Part shown: positions 1 through 9,265 of the stretch, piece by piece
Layout of the letters: every line of letters starts with the position of its first letter
Numbering within the stretch: position 1 is the first letter of the stretch
Source of the DNA: ZC4RG25 sp023428365
Lineage (GTDB): Bacteria; Pseudomonadota; Alphaproteobacteria; Rhizobiales; Hyphomicrobiaceae
DNA: 64,000 nucleotides
Assembly (NCBI GenBank): GCA_050283925.1
Contig: JBNOAI010000010.1
Coordinates: 204,074 to 268,073 of the forward strand
Direction of reading: 5' to 3'
Made by a program: the position numbers and the translations under genes
The notes under the pieces: generated by a model
Database searches by the model: none
The model's input: the letters and a program-made list of their open reading frames with translations, nothing else
Told to the model about the DNA's origin: nothing

Positions 1-2
1 TC

Positions 3-2102
3 GACGCGGCGTTGAAGGCAGCGAACGTCACCAGCGATGCCGGCACGCTCAACCGTCAAGCCAGATCAGCCGCACGATCGGCCTTTGAATCCAACAAGCA
101 GCGCTTCTTCAATCACGTGATCACGGCGATGAAGATGCCAAGCCTTGTTGACACGATCGCCGCGGATGTGAGCGCAGGGCGGGCACCCGTCGTTCAGATC
201 GTGTCGACATCCGAAGCGCTCATGGAACGCCGGCTGGCGCAGATACCGGCTGGTGAATGGGGCGATCTTTCCGTCGACATCACGCCACGCGAATACGTCC
301 TCGACTATTTGGCTCACGGCTTTCCAACCCAGCTCTACGAGAGCTACACGGATGACGAGGGCAATCTTCTCTCACGACCTGTCATTGTCGGCGGTCAGCC
401 TGTGACATCGCGCGAGGCCGAAGCGCTGCGCGATGCCATGATCGAGCATCTGGCTGCCCTGCCGCCGGTGCAAGGTGCCCTCGACCAACTCATCCAGCAT
501 TTCGGAACCGACGCTGTCGCCGAAGTGACCGGCCGCGGGCGACGCATTGTGCGCAAGCTACGCAATGGCCACTCGGTTCTAGCCGTGGAAAACCGCCCGC
601 CTTCTGCCAACTTGAACGAAGCGCAGGCCTTCATGGACGACAAGAAGCAAATCCTTGTCTTTTCCGATGCAGGCGGCACCGGCCGCAGCTACCACGCCGA
701 TCTCGCGGCGCGCAATCAGCGCCCGCGCGTGCACTATCTGCTCGAAGCCGGTTGGAAAGCCGATACCGCCATTCAAGGTCTCGGCCGCTCCAACCGCACC
801 AACCAGAAGCAACCGCCGCTCTTCCGTCCCGTCGCCACCGATGTACGCGGAGAAAAGCGCTTTCTGTCCACCATCGCCCGGCGGCTCGACAGCCTCGGCG
901 CCATCACACGCGGGCAGCGTCAAACCGGCGGACAGGGCATGTTCCGTCCCGAGGACAATCTCGAAAGCATCTATGCACGCGCCGCACTCCGCCAGCTCTA
1001 CGCACAGCTGCATCGCGGCCAAGTGGCATGCTGCACGTTGCACCGATTTACGCAAGTAACCGGCCTCGATCTTACAGATGCCGATGGCACATTGCGTGAC
1101 GAGCTGCCGCCGATCTCAACGTTCCTCAACTGCGTTCTGGCGTTGGAGATCGCCCTTCAGAACGCCTTCTTTGAACATTTCGAAGGACTGCTCGCCGCGC
1201 AAATCGACAGCGCCGTCGCTGCCGGCACCTACGAAATCGGTCTCGAAACCATCCGCGCCGAAAGCCTCGCCATTCTCGGCCGCCAGACCATTGCGACGCA
1301 TACCGCAAGCGGAGCCGCGACCATGCTCTACGAGATTGCGCGCAAGGATCGCAATCATCCGCTGTCCCTGGCCGATATCCGCGCGATCGCCGATCAGCAT
1401 CCCGACACCAAGTTCCTGATCAACACGAAGTCACAGCGCGCAGCGCTGCAAACTTCAGCGCCAAGCCTCACACTCGATGACGGTACGACGGAACATCGCG
1501 TCCGCCTGATCCGCCCGATGGAGCGCTCCACATTGCCCGCATCAGCTCTCGACGACAGCTATTGGCAACCGGCCGCCTTTTCGGCCTTCGCCAGCTGCTG
1601 GTCTCGTGAACTCGACGATATCCCGGAATTCACGACCAGCCGCTTTCACATCGTCACCGGTCTTTTGCTGCCGGTCTGGAAACAGCTCCCATTCTACAAT
1701 CCCCGCGTCTATCGCTTCCTGACGGATGACCGCGAACACGTCATTGGCCGCCTCATCCCGCCTGGAAGCCTTGCACAATTCCAACCTGCGGCGACCCCGC
1801 AGATGACGGCAGAGGAAGCGTGGACGGTGCTGATGAAGGGAGGATCGCTGAGGCTCGGAGAGAGTCTTGAACTCAAACCCGCCACCGTCATGCACGCAAG
1901 GCGCATCGAACTGGTTGGTTACTCGGCCGAGGCTGTTCCCGGCCTCAAAGCGCTCGGTCTGATCGCAGAAATCATCAACTGGCGTCTGCGATTGTTCGTA
2001 CCCAACACCGACAACGGTACGCACATCCTCGCTGCGCTCATCAAACGCTATCGCTTTCGCACAGAGAGCCTCTGTGAACCCTTGCACACAGCACGTTGCT
2101 AA
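3..2102 (+). CDS. Strawberry-notch-type helicase, C-terminal part (cut by window edge)
   Basis: The frame is open to the left edge, and the first possible start (TTG at 12) has no ribosome site, so this is the 3' part of a longer gene. About 690 residues are visible. Residues 215-265 carry the helicase C-terminal signature: a V-F-S-D-A-G-G-T-G-R-S stretch, then Q-G-L-G-R-S-N-R-T-N-Q, the arginine-finger motif VI of superfamily 2. This pattern is typical of the strawberry-notch family, whose alphaproteobacterial plasmid forms are usually well over 1,000 residues and may also carry a methylase part. The Walker A and DEAD motifs would lie upstream of the window. The Toprim gene follows after 25 bases. 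A role in plasmid or island DNA processing is inferred from context; the family's exact bacterial function is not known to me. Confidence 0.85.
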   Translation, partial: DAALKAANVTSDAGTLNRQARSAARSAFESNKQRFFNHVITAMKMPSLVDTIAADVSAGRAPVVQIVSTSEALMERRLAQIPAGEWGDLSVDITPREYVLDYLAHGFPTQLYESYTDDEGNLLSRPVIVGGQPVTSREAEALRDAMIEHLAALPPVQGALDQLIQHFGTDAVAEVTGRGRRIVRKLRNGHSVLAVENRPPSANLNEAQAFMDDKKQILVFSDAGGTGRSYHADLAARNQRPRVHYLLEAGWKADTAIQGLGRSNRTNQKQPPLFRPVATDVRGEKRFLSTIARRLDSLGAITRGQRQTGGQGMFRPEDNLESIYARAALRQLYAQLHRGQVACCTLHRFTQVTGLDLTDADGTLRDELPPISTFLNCVLALEIALQNAFFEHFEGLLAAQIDSAVAAGTYEIGLETIRAESLAILGRQTIATHTASGAATMLYEIARKDRNHPLSLADIRAIADQHPDTKFLINTKSQRAALQTSAPSLTLDDGTTEHRVRLIRPMERSTLPASALDDSYWQPAAFSAFASCWSRELDDIPEFTTSRFHIVTGLLLPVWKQLPFYNPRVYRFLTDDREHVIGRLIPPGSLAQFQPAATPQMTAEEAWTVLMKGGSLRLGESLELKPATVMHARRIELVGYSAEAVPGLKALGLIAEIINWRLRLFVPNTDNGTHILAALIKRYRFRTESLCEPLHTARC

Positions 2103-2127
2103 CAATATCCGGGACAGGAGTATTCCC

Positions 2128-3159
2128 ATGCGTAACACCGCCGCTGAACTTTCTACCAAGCTTGCCGCAAGAGCCGAAGACGTCTGCCGTCACTATCTTC
2201 CTGCCGGCCGCCGCAACGGCCGCTATTGGATGGTCGGCGATGTCTTGAATACGCCCGGTCGCAGCTTGTATGTGCGTCTGTCAGGTCCGGCCTATGGACC
2301 GGGCGCAGCAGGGAAATGGACGGATGCTGCGACGGGGGAACATGGTGATCTGCTCGATCTCATCGGCCTCAGCCAACAGCATCAGACACTCGCCGAAACA
2401 CTGGATGAAGCGCGCGCCTTCCTTGGCGGTGCATCCTGCGCCGATCCGCCTGTCCCACTCCCGCCAGTCCCGCGCAATAGTCAGATCGCCGCCCGGCGGC
2501 TGTTCGCTGCCTCGCAGCCCGTCATCGGCACGTTGGCGGAAACCTATCTGCGCAGCCGCAACCTCGCCGGGCCATTTCCAGCTTCATCGCTGCGCTTTCA
2601 TCCGCGCTGCTACAATCGCGAAGGCGACATCTTGCAGGATTGGCCGGCACTGATCGCGGCTGTCACCAACCTCAGCGGCACGATCACCGGCGTGCATCGC
2701 ACCTGGCTGGCACGCGATGGTCGCGACAAGGCCCCGCTTGAAGATCCGCGCCGCGCGCTCGGTGATCTGCTCGAGAACGCGGTCCGCATCGGCCGTGCCG
2801 GGCGTGTGCTCACGGCCGGTGAAGGCATCGAGACCATGCTTTCACTGCGCACGCTGATGCCGGACATGCCAATTGCCGCAGCGCTTTCCGCCAATCACCT
2901 CTCCGTCCTGGCGCTGCCATCCAGTCTTGTCCGCCTCTATATCGCCGTCGACAACGACATCGCCGGTGCTCGTGCGGCAGCCGTGCTGGAAAGCCGCGCT
3001 AAGGATGCCGGAATCGATGTCTACCAGTTGGTTCCAATGCGCGATGACTGGAACAGCGATCTCATGCAACTGGGCCTGCACAGCGCTGCCGCATCACTTG
3101 CGCCGCAACTCCTCGCTGACGATCTGACGCGCTTCCTTCGCCTTCAAGCGCTTTCATAG
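2128..3159 (+). CDS. Toprim-domain (primase-like) protein
   Basis: 343 residues from ATG 2128, chosen because an AGGAG (2116-2120) lies 7 bases upstream; a GTG at 2074 would overlap the helicase gene and lacks such a site. The N-terminal third (about residues 10-95, with Y-W-M-V-G-D and G-K-W-T-D-A-A-T-G-E-H-G-D) matches the DUF7146-type region of plasmid primase-like proteins. The C-terminal half is a Toprim_3 domain: the acidic G-E-G-I-E-T (about residue 231) and the V-D-N-D pair (about 273) are the metal-binding positions. Such proteins sit beside strawberry-notch helicases on alphaproteobacterial plasmids and islands. Primase or nicking activity is plausible from the fold but not shown here. 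Confidence 0.85.
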   Translation: MRNTAAELSTKLAARAEDVCRHYLPAGRRNGRYWMVGDVLNTPGRSLYVRLSGPAYGPGAAGKWTDAATGEHGDLLDLIGLSQQHQTLAETLDEARAFLGGASCADPPVPLPPVPRNSQIAARRLFAASQPVIGTLAETYLRSRNLAGPFPASSLRFHPRCYNREGDILQDWPALIAAVTNLSGTITGVHRTWLARDGRDKAPLEDPRRALGDLLENAVRIGRAGRVLTAGEGIETMLSLRTLMPDMPIAAALSANHLSVLALPSSLVRLYIAVDNDIAGARAAAVLESRAKDAGIDVYQLVPMRDDWNSDLMQLGLHSAAASLAPQLLADDLTRFLRLQALS

Positions 3160-3470
3160 CCGCTGTCTCAACGGGTGGATCGGAAAGACCTCCGTTACGG
3201 GAAAAGCCGCGACACGGCCTTTTAGGGGGCGATCAAGCCAGATCCGGACAGCCGAGCGCAACGGCGTCGCCTACGGACTTTCTTCCCCTGCCGGCGCTCA
3301 TTGCGCCGTCATTCCTCGCGAAACAAGAAAGCCCGCTCCACCGTCCTCCGCTGACGCTGCGGCCGCGTCCCGCAAGCGGGCGCGGTGCAGGCCCGTCTGC
3401 CGTCTCCGGCAAGAGGATCGCCGTCAGGCCGCGATGGTCGCGGTCCTCAGCCTTCTCGGAGACATTGCCC
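3160..3470. other. Non-coding gap between Toprim and DUF2493 genes
   Basis: A 311-base stretch without a convincing reading frame. A short stem GCCG/CGGC before CTTTT near 3210-3224 could be a weak terminator. GGAGA at 3458-3462 is the ribosome site of the next gene. Confidence 0.4.
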
Positions 3471-4400
3471 ATGACCCATCCGCACGACGACGACATTCAT
3501 CACACCGCTTCGGCCACCACCCGCACCATCGAACAGCTCGAGCTCTACGGCCGGCATCGCTTCGACGATGAGCCCGATCCCCGTCCCCTTCCCGATGCCG
3601 ATATGCTCGACGCCGCTATCGCTTCCCTGTTCGAAACGCTGAGCGACACGCTGAGCGATACCAGGCTCGAGCTCGACCTCCCCGATCTTCTCTGGTCGCT
3701 GACCGATCTCTTTCACCGCAAAACCGGCCGCGTGCAACGCCAGCTCGACGACAACGAGGATCGCCAACACCGCTCACAAGCCGAACAAGACGGATCCGAG
3801 GTTCGCTCGGTCGATCTCGAACGCCTGATCGCCGAGGGCCGCACCCTGATCGAGAAGCGCAGCGTCTTCGAAGCACTGCGCGAACGTGCCGCCGATCACT
3901 ACGAATCCTGCACAGGCTCTGCTTGGCATCCGCGCAACGGCTCGCGCGTCAGTCACCGCCACATGACCGCCGCGATGATCGACAGCCGCGATTTCATCGC
4001 CGCCAAGCGCTATGCCGAAACGCAAGTGATGTTGCCCCCCGGGCCGCGCATCGCCTTTGGCGGCGGCATTGAATGCAACGATCATATCCGCATCTGGGCG
4101 ACGCTCGACAAAGTATTCGCCAAGCATCCTGACATGGTCTTGCTGCACGGCGGCAGTCCGCGTGGCGCCGAGCTCATTGCCGCCCGTTGGGCCGACAACC
4201 GCAAGATCGCGCAGATCGCCTTCAAGCCCGATTGGACCCGCGACGGCAAGGCTGCACCCTTCAAGCGCAACGACCGTATGCTCGATACGATGCCGATCGG
4301 CCTCGTGGTTTTTCCCGGCTCCGGCATCACTGGCAATCTCGCCGACAAGGCCAAGAAGCTCGGCATCCCCGTTTTCGATTTTCGTGGTGACGGCGCCTAG
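3471..4400 (+). CDS. DUF2493 (SLOG-superfamily) protein
   Basis: 309 residues. ATG 3471 is preferred over TTG 3465 because GGAGA sits 8 bases upstream. Residues 1-190 are acidic and mostly helical. The C-terminal 120 residues carry the DUF2493 fold: R-I-A-F-G-G-G (about 192), H-G-G-S-P-R-G-A-E (about 225) and P-G-S-G-I-T-G-N-L (about 279), the glycine-rich nucleotide-binding loops of SLOG/YpsA-like Rossmann proteins. SLOG domains bind nucleotides or NAD-derived ligands, and the DUF2493 branch is common on plasmids and islands of Rhizobiales. Its substrate is unknown. A 9-bp hairpin follows the stop. Confidence 0.85.
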   Translation: MTHPHDDDIHHTASATTRTIEQLELYGRHRFDDEPDPRPLPDADMLDAAIASLFETLSDTLSDTRLELDLPDLLWSLTDLFHRKTGRVQRQLDDNEDRQHRSQAEQDGSEVRSVDLERLIAEGRTLIEKRSVFEALRERAADHYESCTGSAWHPRNGSRVSHRHMTAAMIDSRDFIAAKRYAETQVMLPPGPRIAFGGGIECNDHIRIWATLDKVFAKHPDMVLLHGGSPRGAELIAARWADNRKIAQIAFKPDWTRDGKAAPFKRNDRMLDTMPIGLVVFPGSGITGNLADKAKKLGIPVFDFRGDGA

Positions 4401-4421
4401 CCGTTGCGCTCCCTCCCGTCG

Positions 4422-4445
4422 GGGCACCGGTTCCTGCCGGTGCCC
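4422..4445 (+). terminator. GC-rich hairpin after the DUF2493 gene
   Basis: GGGCACCGG (4422-4430) and CCGGTGCCC (4437-4445) form a perfect 9-bp stem with a 6-base loop, 21 bases after the stop codon. No T tract follows, so it may be a processing or pause hairpin instead. The remaining bases to 4668 show nothing else apart from the ribosome site AGGAG (4656-4660) of parB. Confidence 0.4.
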
Positions 4446-4668
4446 TGACGCGACGGCTGGACACGCGGGTCGAAGTGCCCTGCCGTCTCTCGTTGTGCCG
4501 CGCGGAGACTGATCAATGACCGCCACCCAACGTAGTGAGTGCCCACCGACGCTGTTTGCAATCAAGAGCGAGAGGAAGGGGAGCGTCCCTGTGCGCGGGA
4601 GCGGATGAAGAGAAGAGTTCTGTTCATCCCCTTGCTCATCCCCCCTAGCGCCACAGGAGATAATCGTC

Positions 4669-6732
4669 ATGGCCAAACCTCGCACCAAATCCAAACCAGC
4701 CGCATCCAAACCAGCTACTCCGAAGATTGATCTCGCACCAACGACCACCATTCCTCTCGACAAGCTTGTGCTGAGCAAAGACAACGTCCGCCAGATCACG
4801 AACGGCCTGTCGATCGAACAGCTTGCCGACAGCATTGCCCGCCGCTCCTTGCTGCAATCCTTGAGCGTCAGACCGATCCTCAATGATCTCGGCTTCGAGA
4901 GCGGAGCCTATGAGGTGCAGGCTGGCGGCCGGCGCCTGCGCGCCCTGCAATTGCTGGTCAAGCAAAAGCGCCTCGCCAAGACCGCGCCTATTCCGTGCAT
5001 TGTGCGCCGTGAAGGCATCACCGAAGATGACAGCCTGGCCGAGAATACCGACCGCCTGTCACTGCATCCGCTTGATCAGTTTCGCGCGTTTTCAGCGCTG
5101 CGCGGCAAAGGCCAAAGCGAAGAGGATATCGCCGCGGCCTATGGCGTGACACCGGCCGTCGTGCGCCAGCGCCTACGACTTGCATCTGCCAGTCCTGTCC
5201 TTCTTGATGCCTATGCCGCCGACAATCTCAATCTCGAACAGCTGATGGCCTTTTGCGTGATCGAGGGCCACGCGCGTCAGGAACAGATCTGGCAACTCAT
5301 TGCCGATGGCCAATCGCATGGCAGTGCCTACAATATCCGCAGGCTGCTCACCGAAACCTGCATTGAATCCGACGATCCGCGCGTGCGCTGTGTCGGAATC
5401 GACGCCTACATGGCCGCCGGCGGCCCTGTCATGCGCGACCTGTTCGAAGAGGATGGCGGCGGATGGCTGCAAGACCCCGCGCTACTGATGCGCCTGCTGA
5501 CCGACAAGCTGACGGCCGAACGTGATCGCGTGCTGACGCAAGGATGGAAGTGGGCGGAGATCTGTCTTGAAACACCGTATCGCCGCAAGCAGGAGCTTCG
5601 CCGGCTGCCGGCCATCGAGGCACCGCTTTCTGAAGAAGACCAGAACCGCTACCAGGCATTGTCCGATGAATATGACAGCTTGGTCGATACCGACGACGAT
5701 GACGGCGATGCCGCGCGCATCAAAGAGCGTCTTGACGTCATTGATGCTGAGCTTGCGGAGCTTGACAACCGCCCGCCGAAATTCAACGCCGACGACATTG
5801 CCCGTGGCGGCGCACTAATCAGCGTCTCCCATTCCGGTCAAGTTTCCATCGAGTACGGTTTCATCCGGCCGGAAGACATCGATAAGCCAGCATCGCGATC
5901 ACACAGCACTGGCGGCGATGCAGAGTCTCGCGACGAGCCCGATTCCCCGATTGTGACCGCGGGCAATGATGACGACAGCGTCGGCAGACCGCTCAGCGAC
6001 AAGCTCGTCCAACACCTCACGACCTACCGCACCATCGGGCTGCGTAATGCTGTCGGTCAGGACTTCGATATGGCATTCCTTGCCATTCTGCACGCACTCT
6101 GCCTGCACGTGTTCTATCACAGCAGCTATGAATCCTGCCTCGCGATCAATGCCAACACCCATATTCCATCCGATGCTCCGGGCCTCGGGGAATTTGCTGC
6201 CGGGGCCGCGATCGACGAGCGCCATGCTCACTGGGAAGCCAAGCTGCCGCGTGACAGCGCCGATCTGTGGAACGCCCTCGTCAATCTCAGCACACAAGGC
6301 AGTCTTGCCGATCTGTTCACTCATTGCGTGAGCCAGACGGTCAATGCCGTGCGTGACCCCTACCAACAAGGCTCGTGCAGGCTGCGTCACGCCGACCAAC
6401 TGGCCGCGGCGATGTCACTCGACATGACGCAGCAAGGATGGACACCGACGGTTGATAACTATCTTGGCCGCGTCACCAAGAACCACATTCTCGATGCGGT
6501 GCGCGAAGCCAAGGGCGATGACACGGTTCGCCTGATCGAGCATCTCAAAAAAGGTGACATGGCCAAGGAGGCGCAACGTCTGCTCGCTGATACAGGATGG
6601 ATGCCCGCGCCCTTGCGCACATTCGATCTCGACCTGTCGGCTGACGCCGACGCCGAAGACCACTCCGATCTTCCCGACTTCCTCGCCGCAGATGGCGATC
6701 ACGATGTGAGCCCTTCGATCGCGGCCGAATAG
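4669..6732 (+). CDS. parB: ParB/RepB/Spo0J-family partition protein
   Basis: 687 residues, much longer than a usual 300-residue ParB. Residues 25-125 are the ParB N-terminal nuclease/CTPase-like domain, with L-S-K-D-N-V-R-Q and the A-G-G-R-R-L-R-A-L box. A helix-turn-helix follows at about 150-200 (E-D-I-A-A-A-Y-G-V-T-P-A-V-V-R-Q-R-L). The long C-terminal part (about 340-687) is acidic and not matched to a known domain by eye. This large form is characteristic of alphaproteobacterial plasmids and integrative elements, where it is thought to act in segregation or regulation. No parA or repA/B/C gene lies in the window, so it is either an orphan or its partner is outside. A strong hairpin follows. 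Confidence 0.88.
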   Translation: MAKPRTKSKPAASKPATPKIDLAPTTTIPLDKLVLSKDNVRQITNGLSIEQLADSIARRSLLQSLSVRPILNDLGFESGAYEVQAGGRRLRALQLLVKQKRLAKTAPIPCIVRREGITEDDSLAENTDRLSLHPLDQFRAFSALRGKGQSEEDIAAAYGVTPAVVRQRLRLASASPVLLDAYAADNLNLEQLMAFCVIEGHARQEQIWQLIADGQSHGSAYNIRRLLTETCIESDDPRVRCVGIDAYMAAGGPVMRDLFEEDGGGWLQDPALLMRLLTDKLTAERDRVLTQGWKWAEICLETPYRRKQELRRLPAIEAPLSEEDQNRYQALSDEYDSLVDTDDDDGDAARIKERLDVIDAELAELDNRPPKFNADDIARGGALISVSHSGQVSIEYGFIRPEDIDKPASRSHSTGGDAESRDEPDSPIVTAGNDDDSVGRPLSDKLVQHLTTYRTIGLRNAVGQDFDMAFLAILHALCLHVFYHSSYESCLAINANTHIPSDAPGLGEFAAGAAIDERHAHWEAKLPRDSADLWNALVNLSTQGSLADLFTHCVSQTVNAVRDPYQQGSCRLRHADQLAAAMSLDMTQQGWTPTVDNYLGRVTKNHILDAVREAKGDDTVRLIEHLKKGDMAKEAQRLLADTGWMPAPLRTFDLDLSADADAEDHSDLPDFLAADGDHDVSPSIAAE

Positions 6733-6792
6733 CGTTCGCCTCAACCAACATATCGTAGCGGCCGGTTTTCTCCTTGCGTCCTGCCGTAGCCG

Positions 6793-6830
6793 AACGGCCC
6801 GCCCTCACCGGCGGGCCGTTCCTTTCTCTT
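6793..6830 (+). terminator. Terminator-like hairpin after parB
   Basis: AACGGCCCGCC (6793-6803) pairs perfectly with GGCGGGCCGTT (6810-6820) across a 6-base loop and is followed by a pyrimidine tract CCTTTCTCTT. It lies 60 bases beyond the parB stop and 46 before the next start, which fits a rho-independent terminator. Confidence 0.7.
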
Positions 6831-6866
6831 CTCTCAACCATCGCTCAACAAAGAAAGGAAACAATC

Positions 6867-7073
6867 ATGAGCTTAGCCCGCAAACTCTTTCGCCTCCGGT
6901 TCTGTGAATGCCAAACCTTTGCCATCACGCTCCCCGCAGCCTCTCCATCAGATGCGATCCAGCGCGCCCAATTCATTCGCGATAACGACAGCACGGTCCC
7001 CTTCGATGGAATCACCGGCGGCTCCGATGACTGGCAAGCCGAACCCGCCGATCTCGAAGGCGGTGCCGAATGA
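6867..7073 (+). CDS. Small conserved hypothetical protein
   Basis: 68 residues starting at ATG 6867, with AAAGGAA about 6 bases upstream. The protein is basic at its start (S-L-A-R-K-L-F-R-L-R) and acidic at its end, without a recognised domain. Its stop overlaps the next start (ATGA at 7070-7073), so the pair is probably translationally coupled. Small proteins of this kind form the cargo region between parB and the mobilization genes in related elements. Function unknown. Confidence 0.6.
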   Translation: MSLARKLFRLRFCECQTFAITLPAASPSDAIQRAQFIRDNDSTVPFDGITGGSDDWQAEPADLEGGAE

Positions 7074-7663
7074 GCACGCTTGTCGACACTCTCCACTTCA
7101 AAGGCAGCCTGTATGCGAACATCCACTATGATCAAGATGCCGAACAACCCTACCGCGACGACGATGCCGTGCGCATTGTCGTCCTTCACCGCCGCTACAT
7201 TGATCCGGCCGGCGGCGTATGCGGCATTGATCCAAATGCTGTCGCCGCATGGGAGCACGAGAACAAGGAAAGTTGGTTCTCGATCCTGCTATTTCTCTAC
7301 GACCACAGCGGCACAATCTATCGCGCGGCCTGGTCCAACCCCTTTCATTGCCGTTGGGATTCAGGACGTGTCGGCATCATCGCGCTGAAGCGCACTGAAT
7401 GGGGCCATGGAAATCCGTCGGACGAGGATCTCGCGCATTCTGCACAATCGGTTGCTGACACCTACACCGAATGGGCGAACGGTGAATGCTACGGCTATGT
7501 CCTCTTCGATGCCGATGGCAGTGAAATTGATGCCGGCTGGGGCTTCATCGGCCGCGATGCTGTCGATGCTGAAGCCAAGTCCGCGCTCGTAGCCCATTTC
7601 CATGCTCATCCCTCATCACGACAGGCGTCAACCCGGTCCGATACTGACACCAGCCCAGAATGA
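7070..7663 (+). CDS. Conserved hypothetical protein
   Basis: 197 residues, starting in the ATGA overlap with the preceding small gene. It is rich in aromatic residues (W-E-H-E-N-K-E-S-W-F near 60, C-Y-G-Y-V-L-F-D-A-D-G near 143) and lacks signal peptide or membrane segments, so it is probably a soluble cytoplasmic globular protein. I recognise the type as recurring in alphaproteobacterial plasmid regions next to parB, but no function can be assigned. Confidence 0.7.
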   Translation: MSTLVDTLHFKGSLYANIHYDQDAEQPYRDDDAVRIVVLHRRYIDPAGGVCGIDPNAVAAWEHENKESWFSILLFLYDHSGTIYRAAWSNPFHCRWDSGRVGIIALKRTEWGHGNPSDEDLAHSAQSVADTYTEWANGECYGYVLFDADGSEIDAGWGFIGRDAVDAEAKSALVAHFHAHPSSRQASTRSDTDTSPE

Positions 7664-8049
7664 CCAACCATTGTCCCCATGATCTGCTCATCGGTCATCC
7701 CTTTCGGCGCACTGTGTGAAATCCCCACCCTTCCCGACATGATTGACGACACTGCCATGCCGGTCGACCCGCTGAAGATCGGTAAAGCGCTTTTCATGAA
7801 CGCTGCCGCGTTCCTGGCTTCACGCGATCCAAACACAAAATAGGCGGGACCCAACCCAGATATTTGCCTTGCGCTCGGCCGCAGGCTCACGCCGCGCGCG
7901 AGCGCCGGCTTCCATGAAGCCTCAAGGCAAATTTCCCGGTCCCCCCGCGATTTTCCGTTTGCACCGGCTCTCATCCCGGCCTGGCGAACTCGCGTCATCA
8001 AGGTCGCGAAGGGCGCGGCCTTCAAGCAGACCCGAAAGGAACAACCATC
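7664..8049 (+). other. Gap with one doubtful short frame
   Basis: 386 bases between two hypothetical genes. A 54-codon frame from ATG 7679 to TAG 7843 reads protein-like at its end (K-I-G-K-A-L-F-M-N-A-A-A-F-L-A) but has no ribosome site, and the opposite strand is open too. I leave it unassigned. AAAGGAA near 8035-8041 serves the next gene. Confidence 0.3.
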
Positions 8050-8289
8050 ATGAGCACACCCGAAAACAACGGCCCCGCACTGATCGTCTACGCCGTTATC
8101 GATCGCGGCCGCGGCAGAAAGGTCTGGCGCGAAATCGGTGCGGCCTTCTCGCACAAGGACGGCGAAGGTTTCAGCCTCTTGCTCGACCTACAGGCGCCGC
8201 CAGAGGCAGAGGTCGTTTTGCGTGCACCGAAGTCGCGTGACGCAGAGAGAGAGTCCCGCACTGAGACCGAAGACGAAATCCCGTTCTGA
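8050..8289 (+). CDS. Small conserved hypothetical protein
   Basis: 79 residues from ATG 8050 with AAAGGAAC upstream. The beginning (A-L-I-V-Y-A-V-I-D-R-G-R-G-R-K-V-W-R-E-I-G) looks like a beta-rich small fold. The C-terminal 20 residues are highly charged. A GC-rich imperfect hairpin (8294-8320) follows the stop. This resembles short proteins repeatedly found in rhizobial plasmid cargo. Function unknown. Confidence 0.6.
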   Translation: MSTPENNGPALIVYAVIDRGRGRKVWREIGAAFSHKDGEGFSLLLDLQAPPEAEVVLRAPKSRDAERESRTETEDEIPF

Positions 8290-8375
8290 GACCGAGGGGG
8301 CCGCGCAAGCGGCCCTCTCGCCACCGGCGGGATGATCGTCCCGCCCAACCACAACAACACGAAAGGAACCGCCCC

Positions 8376-8750
8376 ATGGGACTCGACATGTATGCCTTCA
8401 TCACGCGCGAACGCTTCGACACCGATGTCGATTTCAAGCCGTCGGACAACCACGACGTTCACCAACTGCACTATTGGCGCAAGCACCCCAACCTGCATGG
8501 GTGGATGGAACAACGTTACCGCTTGAAAGGCGGCAAGGACGCCGTCTTCAACTGCGCGCGTCTCGCACTCGATGTTCTTGATCTCGATGAGCTTGAGCGC
8601 GCCGTGCGCGATGGCTGTCTGCCGTCAACGAGCGGATTTTTCTTCGGGCAAAGCGACGGCACCGAGCATGACGATGATCTCGCGTTTATCGCCAGGGCCC
8701 GCCAGGCGCTCGCTCAAGGCTACAGCGTTTTCTACGACAGCTGGTGGTGA
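8376..8750 (+). CDS. Conserved hypothetical protein of plasmid/phage type
   Basis: 124 residues starting M-G-L-D-M-Y-A-F, an opening shared by a widespread family of phage and plasmid proteins. Two further conserved patches are Y-W-R-K-H-P-N-L-H-G-W-M at about 33 and S-T-S-G-F-F-F-G near 86. AAAGGAA precedes the ATG by about 7 bases. The family sometimes carries misleading automatic names, and no enzymatic motif is visible, so I leave it as hypothetical. Confidence 0.7.
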   Translation: MGLDMYAFITRERFDTDVDFKPSDNHDVHQLHYWRKHPNLHGWMEQRYRLKGGKDAVFNCARLALDVLDLDELERAVRDGCLPSTSGFFFGQSDGTEHDDDLAFIARARQALAQGYSVFYDSWW

Positions 8751-8798
8751 CGTCCGCCAAATCTTGAACTTCTTACCCCCCCAACGAAAGGACGAACC

Positions 8799-9263
8799 AT
8801 GACTACCGACCTCAATGACTTCTGGGCGAGCTATCTCGCCGAGCGGGAAAAGTGCCGTCAGCGCCTGCCATACATCAAGCATCTGATGATCGATCAACTG
8901 CGCTGCCACGCCATTGCGCGCGTGAGCGTCGAATATGACGGTGAAGGAGACAGCGGGCAGACCGGCACCATTTCCGCCATCGATACTAACGGCAAGGATG
9001 TCGACCTCGCCTCCTCACTCAAGCCGATGTCGGAGGCCGATGATCAAGCGCTCGCCCAGTTGCTCACAATGCACGCTGGGGAAAACACCGTTCTCGGCCT
9101 GATCGATGCGTTCACGTGGCTGCTTCTCGACGCTTACCACGACGGGTTCGTCAACAACGATGGCGGCTTCGGAGAACTCACGATCGATGTCGGCGCTGCA
9201 ACGGTCACGCTCGATCACAATGACCGATACGTTGAAGTCCACCCCACAACGACGGAGCTCTAG
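8799..9263 (+). CDS. DUF6878-like conserved protein
   Basis: 154 residues from ATG 8799 with AAAGGA 7 bases upstream. The layout fits the DUF6878 family of alphaproteobacterial plasmids: an N-terminal helical region, then G-D-S-G-Q-T-G at about 50, then L-D-A-Y-H-D-G-F-V-N-N-D-G-G-F-G-E-L at about 111. It ends two bases before the next gene's start, so it forms an operon with the interrupted DUF6915-like gene. Function unknown; family assignment is from memory of sequence patterns. Confidence 0.7.
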   Translation: MTTDLNDFWASYLAEREKCRQRLPYIKHLMIDQLRCHAIARVSVEYDGEGDSGQTGTISAIDTNGKDVDLASSLKPMSEADDQALAQLLTMHAGENTVLGLIDAFTWLLLDAYHDGFVNNDGGFGELTIDVGAATVTLDHNDRYVEVHPTTTEL

Positions 9264-9265
9264 TC

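Noticed and set aside
7606..8154. 182-codon minus-strand frame over a hypothetical-gene gap
   Set aside because: It covers the opposite strand of two + strand genes with good ribosome sites, and its protein is low-complexity.
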